Shown here piece by piece: positions 31,017-42,416 of a stretch of DNA of 64,000 bases. Each line of letters opens with the position of its first letter. Within the stretch, counting starts at the first letter, position 1. Both the position numbers and the translations under genes were made by a program. This DNA is from Lates calcarifer (taxonomy: Eukaryota > Chordata > Actinopteri > Centropomidae). The stretch covers positions 18,906,749 to 18,970,748 of the forward strand of contig NC_066838.1 of the NCBI RefSeq assembly GCF_001640805.2. Reading direction: 5' to 3'. The notes beneath the pieces were generated by a model that had not been told where the DNA came from, did no database searches, and saw only the letters and a list, made by a program, of their open reading frames with translations.

Positions 31017-32641
31017 CCGACACATACACACAAGATGGAGTCCTGTTTTTCTAGCTTAGCTTTTTCTTCTCTTTGTTCAGGGATAAAGCAGAAATGCGAC
31101 CAAACAAAACCCCAAACAATGAGCATATACAAAGGCAACAACACGGCACATGCGCTTTACTGATCCTTTGTTTCCCGCCTGTGTAGGACAAGTAATTTCT
31201 CTCTGTGCCTGTGTATGCATGTGTACGTTTGTTTGCAATTGAGTGTATGTGTGTGTGTGAGTGTGTTTGTCTCAGCAGGAGGGAGTGGAAAAAGGATGAA
31301 GGGGGCAGAGTGGAGCAGTGCAGTGCTGGTGTTGGCCGGGTGGTGGGGTGGCAGATGCCAGAAGGCTTCATTAGACTCGAGGGAAGAGGCCGTGAACAGC
31401 AGTTCTCTGGGAAGTCTATCAGACCTAAACACAAACAGAGACGTGTCTCTAATCCTGGTCTAGCCCTACATTCCCTCTCTTGCTCCTTTGCTCTCCCTCT
31501 GTTGCTTTCTCTTGTTCTCAATCATACCCACCCATCTCCCCCCCACACACCCACCCCAAAATTCTCCAATTCAATCAAGCCCAGCTCCAGCTCTCTTGTA
31601 CAGTATGTTGCTTTTTGTTCTTCCCTTTCTTTCAGATTTTGTTTTCTTTTTTTTTGTCTGTCTTTCTGGTGTTTTTGTTGTTGCCGTGTCTGTCAGTGAA
31701 GCGCAGCAGTCATTAATCACTGGTAAACGTACGCAGAGGAGAAAGCAGACACCTCAGGGGGGGGAGTTCTCTCATTCTGCTCGAAAAACGCTTTTCTCAA
31801 CGTGCTCCATGGAGAAAGATGTAGAAAACTGGAGCACAGGTGCTGCAGCGAGTACAATAAACATAACCAGATGCACTGCAACACACACCATGACAGAAAC
31901 TTTCGGTACTTTGTGCACTGTTTAACATGCTGCCTCTAAAGCTACTACCAGGAAATAAATACCTACAACACATTATTGATACAAATCACTTGTCGATAAA
32001 AGAGCAGGATATCAAATAAAACTTTCCCCTCATATCAGTCAATAAAGGGCTTTAGACAAGTACCCATTTATTTGGCTTATTGCTCTCACTGCTGCTGTTT
32101 CTCTCTATGGTATTCCTGTCAATATAATGTCCTGTGATTATTGAGGGATGCAGCTACACTTTATCGGAATATCTGGCTTCTCTGTCTCAAGGACAGCCAG
32201 CAGACAGAAAGAAATTCTTCCAAAGAAATATTATCCAATAAAACAACAGTTTAGCTGAAACGGTTGTTTGTCATTTTCACATCCCTTATTCTGGCTCTCA
32301 AAATAAATGTCTTTTCACTCAAAATAATATCTCTGTTCGACAAACATTAAAATATTACCCAGGGCAGAGGAGGCGTGGAATGAATGAGTGGGGTTTTCAG
32401 AAGTGAGAGGCTGAAATTAAGAGCGGTGACTGAGGACAAGCACAAGAATTATACAATGAGTGAACAATTAGAAGAGAGTTGAAGGTGAGAAAAGAATGTA
32501 AAGAGGTCGATGTTGTGAGAAGTTGATATTAAACTGACTGTAGATGTGTAGATACACAATGGCTATTCCTTTGTGAAGAATGAGCTATTGTAATGGTACT
32601 AACTTTAGAATGTCATCTTTGCCATAGTCTTATATGAATAA

Positions 32642-32963
32642 CTGACAGTTTGGGAAATATACTTATTCACTTTTTTTGTTGAGAGTTAAATAAAGATGGA
32701 TACTATTTACATATCTGGCTATTTAATAGAAATCCAAAGGTAGCAAAGCCCTCTTACTGAAACTCTGAAGCTCAAATCTTATCATGTTATCAAACAAACA
32801 AGATATCATGTGCTAATTAGTGAGCTGTGGAGGAGCTTTTAGCTGTATTATGTTACTTCTGGACAGAGCCAAGCCAGCTGCTCTCAGTCTTTATGCTTAG
32901 CCAAGCTAGTGGACTTAGACTGCAGCTTCACGTAAGAAAGCAAATAAGCATATTTCTGAAGTC
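32642..32963. repeat. Teleost repeat with inverted ends
   Basis: The left end reads 'tgggaaatatacttattcac' and is followed by 'gttgagagttaaataaag'. The right end, read on the minus strand, starts with 'atatgcttatttgc', close to the same sequence. The right half also carries, in reverse, 'tgctaattagtgagct' and 'ctggacagagccaagccagc', pieces of the repeat type seen at 14560-14985. The element therefore looks like two head-outward copies, or a fold-back element. The assignment rests on remembered consensus. Confidence 0.55.
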
Positions 32964-33799
32964 AGATACAGAGTGTGAGAAAGCAACGATACCGTGACCT
33001 CACCCACACCAGCAACTCTGACAGGCCCAAAACACATCTATCCCTCTCTCACCCTGTTATTTTCTCACAGACAAGAGTCAGGGAACAGTGCAATGAAAAG
33101 GACATTTAACTGGACAAACATTTATTCATGCCCTGTCTTGCTTCTTGGCTAAATTGTTGTTTCATCAGGGTTTTGTTCATTTTTCTGCTGACGTTTGTTC
33201 TAATAGGGGGTTAAGGGAGTTGGGTGGGGGGGTGGAGTGGTTACGTTGAGTCTTTATTTACCCGAGCAAAAGAAATCGATGCGTCTCAGCCGTAGGAGAA
33301 GTGTGTGGATCAATGGAAGGTTTCAAAAAGCCTCTGTGAAAAATCAATGTCCCTTACATGCTATTGATGGCTGTTTGGCTGCAGAAGAAAGAGAACGACA
33401 AAGAACACCTGTTTATTGTGAAAAATTACTCCCCCCACTTTTGTTTTACTCTTTCTGCATCTCTTCTTCCCTTTGTTTTCTCTGTAACAATGTTGAGCTA
33501 CTGTTTCCTCTCCACTGCTTTCTTTGCTAAACTTGCATATTCATATGTTAAAAGTTAAGCACTAATCATACCTATTTCTTGTAGAGAGGTGCAATAGTGC
33601 TTAAACCATTGTTGCTAACACCAGGCTACATTCAGTAAAACTCCAAGCTACAAGCCCGAGAGTTGCACCATGCACACTACACTTTGATGTGCAGTGGAAA
33701 AGTCTAAAGTGCTGGAGCAATTATTTCAGCGCTGCTATTAATAAAAAGCAGTCAATAGCAGCTCTGACGCTGTCTTGGCATTAGAGAGCGATGGGAGTA

Positions 33800-34170
33800 C
33801 GGTTCTGCCAAGACTTTACCGGAGCAGTCAACATTTCCCTTGAGCCATGTCAGGCTGCGAGCTCAGAGGCCAGTCAGTGAGGCCTCTGTCCTGACACCTG
33901 CCCGATCCTATGCTGGCCTGATCAAAGTGACAGTGCTGCAGACCTGTGGAGATGCAGGTGAGGGCTGCTGTCACCCCCGCCTGTCCAACTGATGGCAACT
34001 TGGTCAGGGCAGGGAGAAAAGCTGCGGGATGGCGGGGAAGGCCGCTGCCTGCATGTCACTCATTGCTGCGCTGGATGACAGAACAGCCCATTAGGAAAGG
34101 GACTGACTTCACAGGCCATTAGGGGAGGCATCACACAGCCACGGCACACAGAGCACTGAGCATTGGCACA
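33800..34170. other. GC-richer unique stretch, no feature recognised
   Basis: The composition is noticeably more GC-rich and of higher complexity than the surrounding intron, with no long open frame, no splice-flanked cadherin-like peptide and no known repeat. It could be a regulatory element or simply unique intron. Confidence 0.3.
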
Positions 34171-36295
34171 GTTGGAGAAAGACAGTTGAAGAGATGAGTG
34201 ACAGAAACACTGCAAGCTCTGTTTTGAAACATGTTTCCTATAAAGATTAAAATTATGATTAACATATTAAATGTCAGAGATAAAAAAAACTTTTTTTTAT
34301 CCTCATTTTAATGTTAAGGAAAAAATATGTATCTTGGCATGGGTTGTTTTGTTGTTTTGAGTGGGTTTTTTTTACTGAAGGAACTGAAACAGATGCACAT
34401 GAGCCTCAATTCTCAAAACAAGACCAAAGAGGTTATAAAAGTGGACTAAACACATAAACAATAAGTATGGCAAAATCACCCACATGCCATCCAACCCCCA
34501 GAGCTGTCTCCTTGTTAAAATCTCTAGTTCTCAGTATGGCCCTGCCTGCCCTCCAGTCATCATTAAAGAGAAAGACGGGAACCTGAGAGCCCAACAGAGG
34601 CATCAACACGCACCACTTCTCTGCTCTGAATGCTCGACTCTCAGCAATCCACCAGCCCCTGACGGACCTATTTACTGCACAAAGTGGATTGTGTTTGGCT
34701 GCACACTATACTTCCAAATGTTCCTTTGATACCCTCTCTTTTTCTCCCTGCCCCATCCACTCTGGCTCTCTTCTCTGGTTCTGACCAGCTCATGGAAACA
34801 GCAGAACTGTCTGGCCAGTTTATGGTTGGGTGTAAGCACTTCTAAAGGGCTCAGCGGGCTTAGAAGAGATACTGTGCCAGGCTGATGGGACACACTCCAG
34901 CTGTAGAGGCACTCCAATTCCAAAACAAAGACTTACAAACTCTCTTCTTTTTGACTTGATGTATTTGTTTCACCAAAAAAAAGAAAAAAAAGAATGAGAA
35001 TAAAAAAAGTTTCCTTCGAGCAGCTCCCCAGGCTTTTCCCTGGGGATTGGATGAAACCCGGTTGAAAACAAAGAACAGAAACAAAAGGGAAAAAAATGCT
35101 TCTTTTGCACAATTTAAGACCCAAAAGAGATAAACTGTGAGAGTTTTGTAAACAGTGAGGAAAAGCTGATGGCTAGATATTCCAGATAAAGAGAGAAGGA
35201 AAGTGGGAGCACAGAAAGAAGCAGCGGTCTACTGGAATGATGTTTTTTGTCGAATTACAACGTGCACCACAAGCTTTGAGTCTAGAGCTTTGCTATGAGA
35301 GAGACAAACTGCAGATTCTGTTATGACAGAATCTCTGAATTTTAAGCACCGTGCAGCTCAAGCCTTTGCACAAAAACACATTTACACAAACGCTTATTTA
35401 TTCATGTTTTTTTTCCCCTCCGTCAGCCTCGACCTCTAACCTTCCCCACGTTCTGTTTATATTTTGTACCTATCAAAGCCAGTGGTTTTGCAGAAATGAA
35501 ATTTGCCCGTGATGAGAGTCAGTTGTTGTTGCCACATTCCAATCTTGTATGCTAAATGAGAACAGGTTTATTGAATAATGATTAGGCAGAGGCAGCTGAG
35601 GTTTTACTACTTTTAAATACCTGGTTCTGTAGACATGGATGCACACAGAGACACACATGCAGGATGAGGCTGTAGTAAGGTCATTTGTCATGTTGTTACC
35701 TTTGATCTATTTAAATTTTCAACCATCATGTCCTTACTGGGGCACAGGGAATGAAGCACTGTCCTGCTCTTTTGAGCCTGAGAATAGCAGCTTTTTTTAT
35801 ATCTCACAGGGGGCCCAGAGTTATGGCTTCAGTAAAGATTCTGTGACAAATTGTATTGTTATAAAGCAGCTATAAAAATAGTATTGAACTTCAGGCAACC
35901 TTTCTGAAATGGCCTGATAAAGGAAAGAAAGGATGCATAAAAGAGCAGAAATAATCATTTGTTTCATTGTGAACCCAGTGGACCTCACACTGTAGGAGAG
36001 TTGAGCTGCTAAGCTGCTCTGAAGCCTGGTCTATGTCTGAAGGGAAAACATCTCAGGGCCAATCAGGACTGTTTAAATGCCTTGAGAATTTGTGGCTGTA
36101 ATTACATCAGGGGGAACACAACATAATCATCTGCAAGGATGTGGAGAACAAACCAGTTATGCTAATGTATTTCTTTTCTTTATCATCGTCCATCACACAC
36201 CCCCCAATCAGTGTTAGCCGTGAAGTGCCCTCAAGAAATCCCAGCTGTAAATTCAGAACAAATCAGTGATGCGGCCCATCAAATCTGTCACTTAC

Positions 36296-36493
36296 GCTGA
36301 CGAGCATCTGAGGGAACGGTCCTCGAGAATTTTCTGCCACGTTGATTGGTGGGATCACCCAGTCCCTCTTCTGCCTCCGTAGACCCTTGGAGCTGTTCAG
36401 GCCAGACCCTGAGAACATGATGACAGGAGGCGGTGCTTGGAAAACGTCCTTCCTCTCTTTTCCCTCAGCGACTTTCCCATCTTCCATCATGAC
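36296..36493 (-). CDS. cdh4: cdh4 exon A (prodomain end, furin site, mature N-terminus)
   Basis: A 66-codon exon, phase 0 at both ends. It opens [18 protein letters not shown], the last stretch of the prodomain. It then has GLRRQKR, the proprotein-convertase site, with cleavage after codon 43 (between 36365 and 36364). The mature chain starts [19 protein letters not shown]: Trp2 is the strand-swap residue of type I cadherins and Glu11 a calcium ligand. The exon ends MLVS, where relatives have LVR. The last codon is AGC directly before a strong GTAAGTG donor. The acceptor is tgtctcaaaag. It is the most upstream exon seen; the signal peptide and the rest of the prodomain are not in the visible sequence. 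Confidence 0.93.
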
Positions 36494-39400
36494 CTTTTGA
36501 GACAACACAAGACTTTATTTAGGAGGCTGGATGTGTTGCTTATGATAAAAGTTACTGATGTGAAACCAAAGTTGTTTCAGATTCAGAGTAAAAATTCACA
36601 GGACAGCAAGAATAACATATAATAATGATATAATAATAATCAGGTTAAAATTATATATCTAAAATCTTTGCTCATTGTGTGTCCATGGAAAGTTTTAGCA
36701 GACAGCCCACTGTATTAGTGAACAAGTATTAAGGTTCACTCCGATACTGAGCAGTAAGCGCTGTGTAGGCTACCTACCGATGTCAAGTGGTCTGTATTTT
36801 TAATGGCAGCAGGCAGCAGAGTAGAAATCCACCACTATGGCCGCTGGTTACATCTGATCCCTACTGACAACCTGTACCATAAACTTTCTCTAACCTCTTA
36901 CTGCAGCCAAATACCATGGTCCATAGCTTGAAACAGTGTGGTTTCTACGGTTGCAATGGCTGATGGAAAAACCTCAATTATCGTCAGCTCAGATGGCAGT
37001 GGCAAATACAAATACTGGTGGCACCATCCCCTTGCAGTCTGAAAGTAGCTATTACTCTGAATATAAGTACTGTAGATGTGTTCTAACAATAACTGTAGTG
37101 AGGAGTGTGTGTCAGGCAGCTGCTCTGGCTCCATCATAAAAAGCAGCCTGTGTCACTTGTGCTAGTGCATGTGTAATACACATGCATGTGTGAATTATTT
37201 GTTACTATAACCTACGGTATTTCTGTCATATCTATAGCTGAAGAGAATGCATGATGTTGCTATGGAAACAAAGTGCACAATACACCTCCTGTATTTTGAA
37301 TTTGAAACACCTAATGGACCCATTTGCACACAAATTCGCTCTTTTTATTTATTCACTCACTCGATCACCCACTTGCTGACTGAATGACTCATTCGTTCAC
37401 TTGCAGTTAGCCCCTCGGCACCTAATTGGCGATTAGGTAGCTTGGCAACCAGAACAAAGACGATTCATGTCCTTGCTCTAACACTGCTTAAAGTTGCAAA
37501 CTCTACAAATTCCATCCATTGATTATCAGAGCAAAATGTGGCAGGAATATAAAGTATGAACATATTTTAAATACAGTTTTAGAAATAACATGTTGAGCCT
37601 TTGTGTGAAAAATGTACTGGAATCATTAAATAGCTGAATTCTTTGACGGACCAAATGCAGATTTAATGGGTCAAATGGCATGTTGAGCTAGCTGATGCAT
37701 TCAGTGTGCTTTGAACTGTGGGCATCAGCCGATAACCAGCTGATGTTTTTCAGTAACTCATCATATTGTGATGATATTCCATCTTATACAATATGTTGAG
37801 ATTTGGATGAATTTTCTCTCTTACTCTCTCATAAAGTGTTAAATTAGTGTATGTAGTTAATAGACTATTTAGTATGTACAGACTTTAGTATGACACAGGA
37901 AAATAGGATGTCTTCACAAGCTATATAAATGTATGATAATTGGCCAAGAGCAAGACAAAAGGCATGTAATTGATACCTTAATAATTTTACCATACTAGCT
38001 GGAACTACATGTTAATTAGGAAATCAATTAAAGTGAGTAAATACAAAACTAAATACAAATTACAAGCTTCCATGCTCTCATTAAGAAACTCCTCTGTTAA
38101 ATTAATCTACAAAATTCTTTCCTATTCACTTTGTCTGTTTGCTTATATGTGGTTGATAAGTATTTAACTGTGATGTTTCCAAAACCATTTAAAATAAGCT
38201 TAAACTACAAAAGCACTAGAGTCCTCAGTTCTGTTATTTGCATCCAAACTGTAACTCAAACTGGGTTGATAAAAGTTCCAAGCAAACCAACATGGAAATG
38301 GAAAAAATGATTCATAGCAGTAGTAGAAAGCTACATCAGTTCTTAAAAGCAGAAAATCTGCTGCAGCGTGCCAAATAAGCAACAAACACAATGAGAAAAA
38401 AGATGTTCTTATTTAGTGCATTTGTGGCATCATGCATCAGACCTGAGTAGGACAGAGCTGTTAAAAAGTCAAAGTGGAAAGTCTGTGAATTCTATGTATG
38501 TATGTATATATCTGTGCATCTATATATACGAAAGAGACCATAAACTTCAGACTTTGTCATTTACACCAGATATAAAAATTCCTATTAACAGAGAGCATGT
38601 CTGAGGTTGTATTTACAGCCTCTTTCAGAGGACAGTGACAGCTGAATCACAGACACACACTTCAATCATACACTGTTCTCCCATCATACACTCCCCTCAC
38701 ACACTCCCTGCAGGGAGAGAGAAATGACCACCACAAACCTGTCTTTTTGAAGGATGCTCAAATAAGGATTTTGAAAGGAGCCCATTTTCAATCTCCTCAT
38801 GAACATTAACTCACCCCTGAGTCCAAAACAGCTACATCAAATGCTGGAACTATCAAGCATATCACCTCCCTTACATACTACAAAACACACTAGGGCGAAC
38901 TGTGGAGAATCTGCTTCATTGCAGATAGTTCCAGGGTGGGAAGAAACAATCAAAAATCACTGAAACTATAGTAAGACAGCTATTATAGTGTACCCCAGGG
39001 CTGGTTATGGCAACTGAGTGCAGACAATCAGATATGTTGCTTCTTACTTTCAAGTGCATTACACATATTTACACTTTTATGTCAAGGTTACATAGAATCC
39101 ACCATCTCAAGGCTTACTTCTTAACTACCACATTTAGTGTCCCAGGGGCTATTGTAGATGTGCTGTATATTGTGATCTAAAGGTTATATTAAATTGGCAT
39201 TCTGCAGAGTTGTTCTTCACTAACTTTAGCAGCATATCTCAGGGTTACAAGCCAGTAAAAACATGTCAAGAATTCAGTCACGAACATCATTGCAGAAGCT
39301 ATGCATCAGTTGCACTCTCTGTGTCAATCACAGTCCCCTGAGCTATCCCTTGCTCCTGTGCTCCCCCACCTTGCCCTTCTCTTCCAGTGTTATTGTTTTT

Positions 39401-40230
39401 CTACCATCTCTCCTCCCAGTCAGTGGGTCCTGACAGCTTGTCTCAATAACAGTGATTCCTCAAGCACTGAGCTGTGTTAGGCTGATGGTGCACCAGCAGG
39501 TAAAACAGCAGCACAGAAGTTCACCTACCAAACACTCCTATCATCGGGCCCCAGCACATTCCCAGTTCACATCTTTGTCATGTCTGCCTCAGTGGCAGGA
39601 TGGAGAACATATTTTCATACATTTTTTCAATCTTTATTTATACAGGGCCGTCCAATGATAGCAGTTCACGCTCTCATTTAGACAAATATTTAATGTATAA
39701 AACTACAAACAAAATATGAGGATAAAATAGGGAGAGGGTTAAAGGGGTCGTCAAACCAGCAATGAAATCTGAACACAGAAATACTGAATTAAGGCTTTGT
39801 CAGCCTTGAACATTTACACATCATTCAGATGTAACTACTGCAGGAACAGGAGTGGTCAATGTGGACTCAATTCAAATTTCAGAATCTGCCAAAAGAAATC
39901 AGGGGAAACAGTTAATTCCACTGGAGTGGAGCGAAGGATTTGACGCCCTTTTTAATACAGCGCTGTTTTGTGTTTGAGAGCTGCCAGAATGAGACACGAA
40001 TGAGATGTAGTATAGCAGTGAGTTTTTCCATTTTGTGGAAGAGATGCAAGGCAGCCTATTTTCCTAGAGGGTTTTATAAATACAGCATACAGTACATTTA
40101 CTAATATATGATATTCTGTATATTCACAACTATGGCAGTAAATTTAATGTTTTGTTTCATACAATATTAATCCTTGAATCAAGAACCGTAGAAAATATCT
40201 GTACCAGCACCTAGTGTAGTTGGCTATCTG

Positions 40231-40238
40231 CAGGTAAA
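40231..40238 (+). repeat. Target-site duplication, left (CAGGTAAA)
   Basis: Eight bases identical to 40735-40742, immediately flanking the element between them. Eight bp is the hAT superfamily length. Confidence 0.85.
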
Positions 40239-40734
40239 CAGTGGTGCAGAGTACATTTACTTAAGACTTATGTACAAGTTTGAGGTACTTACATGTACTT
40301 GAGTATTTCACTATATTCTGCTTGCAGATGGTAATATTGTTTCTCACTTTTACTCCTCTATGTTTGTTTATTGAGAACTACAGTTACTAGTTCAAATCTA
40401 ATGTTTTTAGCATTTGATCAGGTTATCAAATATGACATACTGCTACATACTAAACTGCCCAACAAAATGAAGCAGTTAAAATAAGCTCCACCTACACCAG
40501 CTACAAAAACAGTGCTTATACAGTGATATTATTATCATTAGTGATGATATGATAATATAACTCTCTGAAAGGGGCCATCTTGAGGGGTACAATTATGTTT
40601 AAGGTATTTTTTGCTGCTAATGCTTTTGTGCTTAAATCTTAAAAGCAGGTCTTTTGCTTGCAATAGAGAACTTTTAAACTGTGGTGTTGCCACTTTTACT
40701 TAAATAAAAGATCTTAATGCTTCTTCCATCACTG
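40239..40734 (+). mobile_element. hAT-type MITE (CAGTGGTG... repeat of teleosts)
   Basis: A 496-bp non-coding element. The left end reads CAGTGGTGCAGAGTA and the right end, on the opposite strand, CAGTGATGGAAGAAG, an imperfect terminal inverted repeat. It is flanked by a perfect 8-bp duplication, CAGGTAAA. The interior has the phrases 'gtacatttacttaag', 'gaggtacttacatgtacttg', 'gctccacctacaccagctac' and 'tgccacttttacttaaa', which I recognise as a very abundant repeat of spiny-rayed fish. It encodes no transposase, so it would have been moved by an autonomous hAT element. The internal sequence has drifted, but the duplication is still perfect. Confidence 0.85.
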
Positions 40735-40742
40735 CAGGTAAA
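40735..40742 (+). repeat. Target-site duplication, right (CAGGTAAA)
   Basis: Exact match to 40231-40238; pairs with it around the hAT-type MITE. Confidence 0.85.
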
Positions 40743-40774
40743 TGCAGTGATCGCAAATGGACAGCACTTATCCA

Positions 40775-41014
40775 GTGATTTTCTTGTCTTAACAACCACT
40801 CAAGGCACTTTACACTATGAGTCACATTCACCCATATTCATACAGTGCTTCTGTACACATACAGTCATACGCTGATGGTACCTCTGGGTCAATTTGGGGT
40901 TCAGTATCCTGCCAAAAGATACTTCGACATGTGTACTGAAATAGCTGGGGATCAAACCACCGACCTTCTGATTAGTGGACGACCTGCTTTACTGCTTGAG
41001 ACACAGGCAGTGCC
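40775..41014 (-). mobile_element. tRNA-derived SINE with A and B boxes
   Basis: Read on the minus strand from about 41014, it starts with a tRNA-like head. The A-box-like stretch TGTCTCAAGCAGTAAAGCAGG maps to about 40984-41004, and the B-box-like GGTTTGATCCC is the complement of 40948-40958. The body includes 'gaagtatcttttggcagg' and 'tatgggtgaatgtgact'. The tail 'gtaaagtgccttgagtgg' matches the AAAGCGCTTTGAGTGG-type tail of common fish SINEs. Such elements are transcribed by RNA polymerase III and moved by LINE enzymes. This copy has mutated box bases and is probably inactive. I do not assign a named family. Confidence 0.75.
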
Positions 41015-41223
41015 ACATTAAACATCTGTGCCGCCTAGTTAATAATTTTTTGCTTGTTGGCCAAGGGGGTGTGGAGCCTATGTTTTGATTATGTGGCTGG
41101 CTGTGGGTCTTACATCAAAGGGTGGACCCAAAATTGATTTATAGTTATATGTGACTACGAGTAAGGGGTTGGCCCCAGTATGAAAAGCACATTTCTCCAG
41201 TATTTAATCAAATGTTGAATAAG

Positions 41224-42223
41224 NNNNNNNNNNNNNNNNNNNNNNNNNNNNNNNNNNNNNNNNNNNNNNNNNNNNNNNNNNNNNNNNNNNNNNNNNNNNN
41301 NNNNNNNNNNNNNNNNNNNNNNNNNNNNNNNNNNNNNNNNNNNNNNNNNNNNNNNNNNNNNNNNNNNNNNNNNNNNNNNNNNNNNNNNNNNNNNNNNNNN
41401 NNNNNNNNNNNNNNNNNNNNNNNNNNNNNNNNNNNNNNNNNNNNNNNNNNNNNNNNNNNNNNNNNNNNNNNNNNNNNNNNNNNNNNNNNNNNNNNNNNNN
41501 NNNNNNNNNNNNNNNNNNNNNNNNNNNNNNNNNNNNNNNNNNNNNNNNNNNNNNNNNNNNNNNNNNNNNNNNNNNNNNNNNNNNNNNNNNNNNNNNNNNN
41601 NNNNNNNNNNNNNNNNNNNNNNNNNNNNNNNNNNNNNNNNNNNNNNNNNNNNNNNNNNNNNNNNNNNNNNNNNNNNNNNNNNNNNNNNNNNNNNNNNNNN
41701 NNNNNNNNNNNNNNNNNNNNNNNNNNNNNNNNNNNNNNNNNNNNNNNNNNNNNNNNNNNNNNNNNNNNNNNNNNNNNNNNNNNNNNNNNNNNNNNNNNNN
41801 NNNNNNNNNNNNNNNNNNNNNNNNNNNNNNNNNNNNNNNNNNNNNNNNNNNNNNNNNNNNNNNNNNNNNNNNNNNNNNNNNNNNNNNNNNNNNNNNNNNN
41901 NNNNNNNNNNNNNNNNNNNNNNNNNNNNNNNNNNNNNNNNNNNNNNNNNNNNNNNNNNNNNNNNNNNNNNNNNNNNNNNNNNNNNNNNNNNNNNNNNNNN
42001 NNNNNNNNNNNNNNNNNNNNNNNNNNNNNNNNNNNNNNNNNNNNNNNNNNNNNNNNNNNNNNNNNNNNNNNNNNNNNNNNNNNNNNNNNNNNNNNNNNNN
42101 NNNNNNNNNNNNNNNNNNNNNNNNNNNNNNNNNNNNNNNNNNNNNNNNNNNNNNNNNNNNNNNNNNNNNNNNNNNNNNNNNNNNNNNNNNNNNNNNNNNN
42201 NNNNNNNNNNNNNNNNNNNNNNN
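41224..42223. other. Assembly gap, exactly 1000 N
   Basis: The run of N is exactly 1000 bases, a conventional placeholder rather than a measured distance. The sequence on its right restarts at the equivalent of 15812, so the two contigs overlap instead of being separated. Open frames that span it are artefacts. Confidence 0.99.
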
Positions 42224-42263
42224 TATGTGTGTATGAGGGGAGGAGAGAGAGAGAGATACTCAC

Positions 42264-42416
42264 ATGGTATGAGGAGCGATGTTCTCGATCAAGAGGTTTT
42301 GTGACGAACATCTTTCCAAGCACAGGTCGATATTGAACACTCATTAGGAGGTTGATCCGCTCCCACCCAGTGATGCTGTATCGGATTGAAATGTCCTGGT
42401 CCTGGTCTGAACGAAT
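42264..42416 (-). pseudogene. cdh4: Second copy of cdh4 exon B, frameshifted (likely assembly artefact)
   Basis: It matches exon B at 15852-16007 but lacks three single bases: one G in CAGGGTCG, one C in CACCTC and one C in CCACCCC. The net length is 153 instead of 156. Between the first and last loss the frame shifts, so the peptide after ITG reads nonsense before returning to [12 protein letters not shown]. One further difference is a synonymous Ile codon change. Splice sites are intact. It lies 30 bases from the gap and upstream of exon A, where splicing it would put EC1 core before the prodomain. The losses sit in homopolymers at a contig end, so I read them as sequencing errors in an allelic copy. 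A true decayed duplicate is the alternative. Confidence 0.9.

Larger units (their letters stand above)
16008..36295 (-). other. Large intron between exons A and B
   Basis: A 20.3-kb intron, donor GTAAGTG after exon A and acceptor gtgatgcag before exon B. Its first 15 kb (to 31159) is present twice in the window. Mapped contents are a Tc1-like fossil, an AT/GT hairpin microsatellite, a degenerate SINE, two older teleost repeats, CT and GT tracts, and an inverted-repeat element near 32642-32963. Between 16400 and 19500, and again between 25100 and 29800, the sequence is mostly unique with CT-rich and CA-rich patches. It includes stretches that look constrained, for example about 16780-16930 and 25380-25640. 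No coding sequence is recognised. Confidence 0.75.
36494..41223 (-). other. Intron 5' of exon A, up to the assembly gap
   Basis: This is the upstream intron, cut by the N gap. No earlier cadherin exon is recognised in it. It contains a small perfect palindrome (37167-37185), a possible degraded repeat beginning with 'tctttatttatacagggcc' at about 39631, a hAT-type MITE (40239-40734) and a tRNA-derived SINE (40775-41014). The rest is AT-rich with no supported feature. Its right edge is the end of a contig. Confidence 0.7.

Noticed and set aside
31205..31699. 164-residue plus-strand open frame and an overlapping 156-residue minus-strand frame
   Set aside because: Composition is low complexity (VCVCE, SSLSFRF, THTH) across GT and CT tracts; there is no domain, no splice context and no cadherin similarity.
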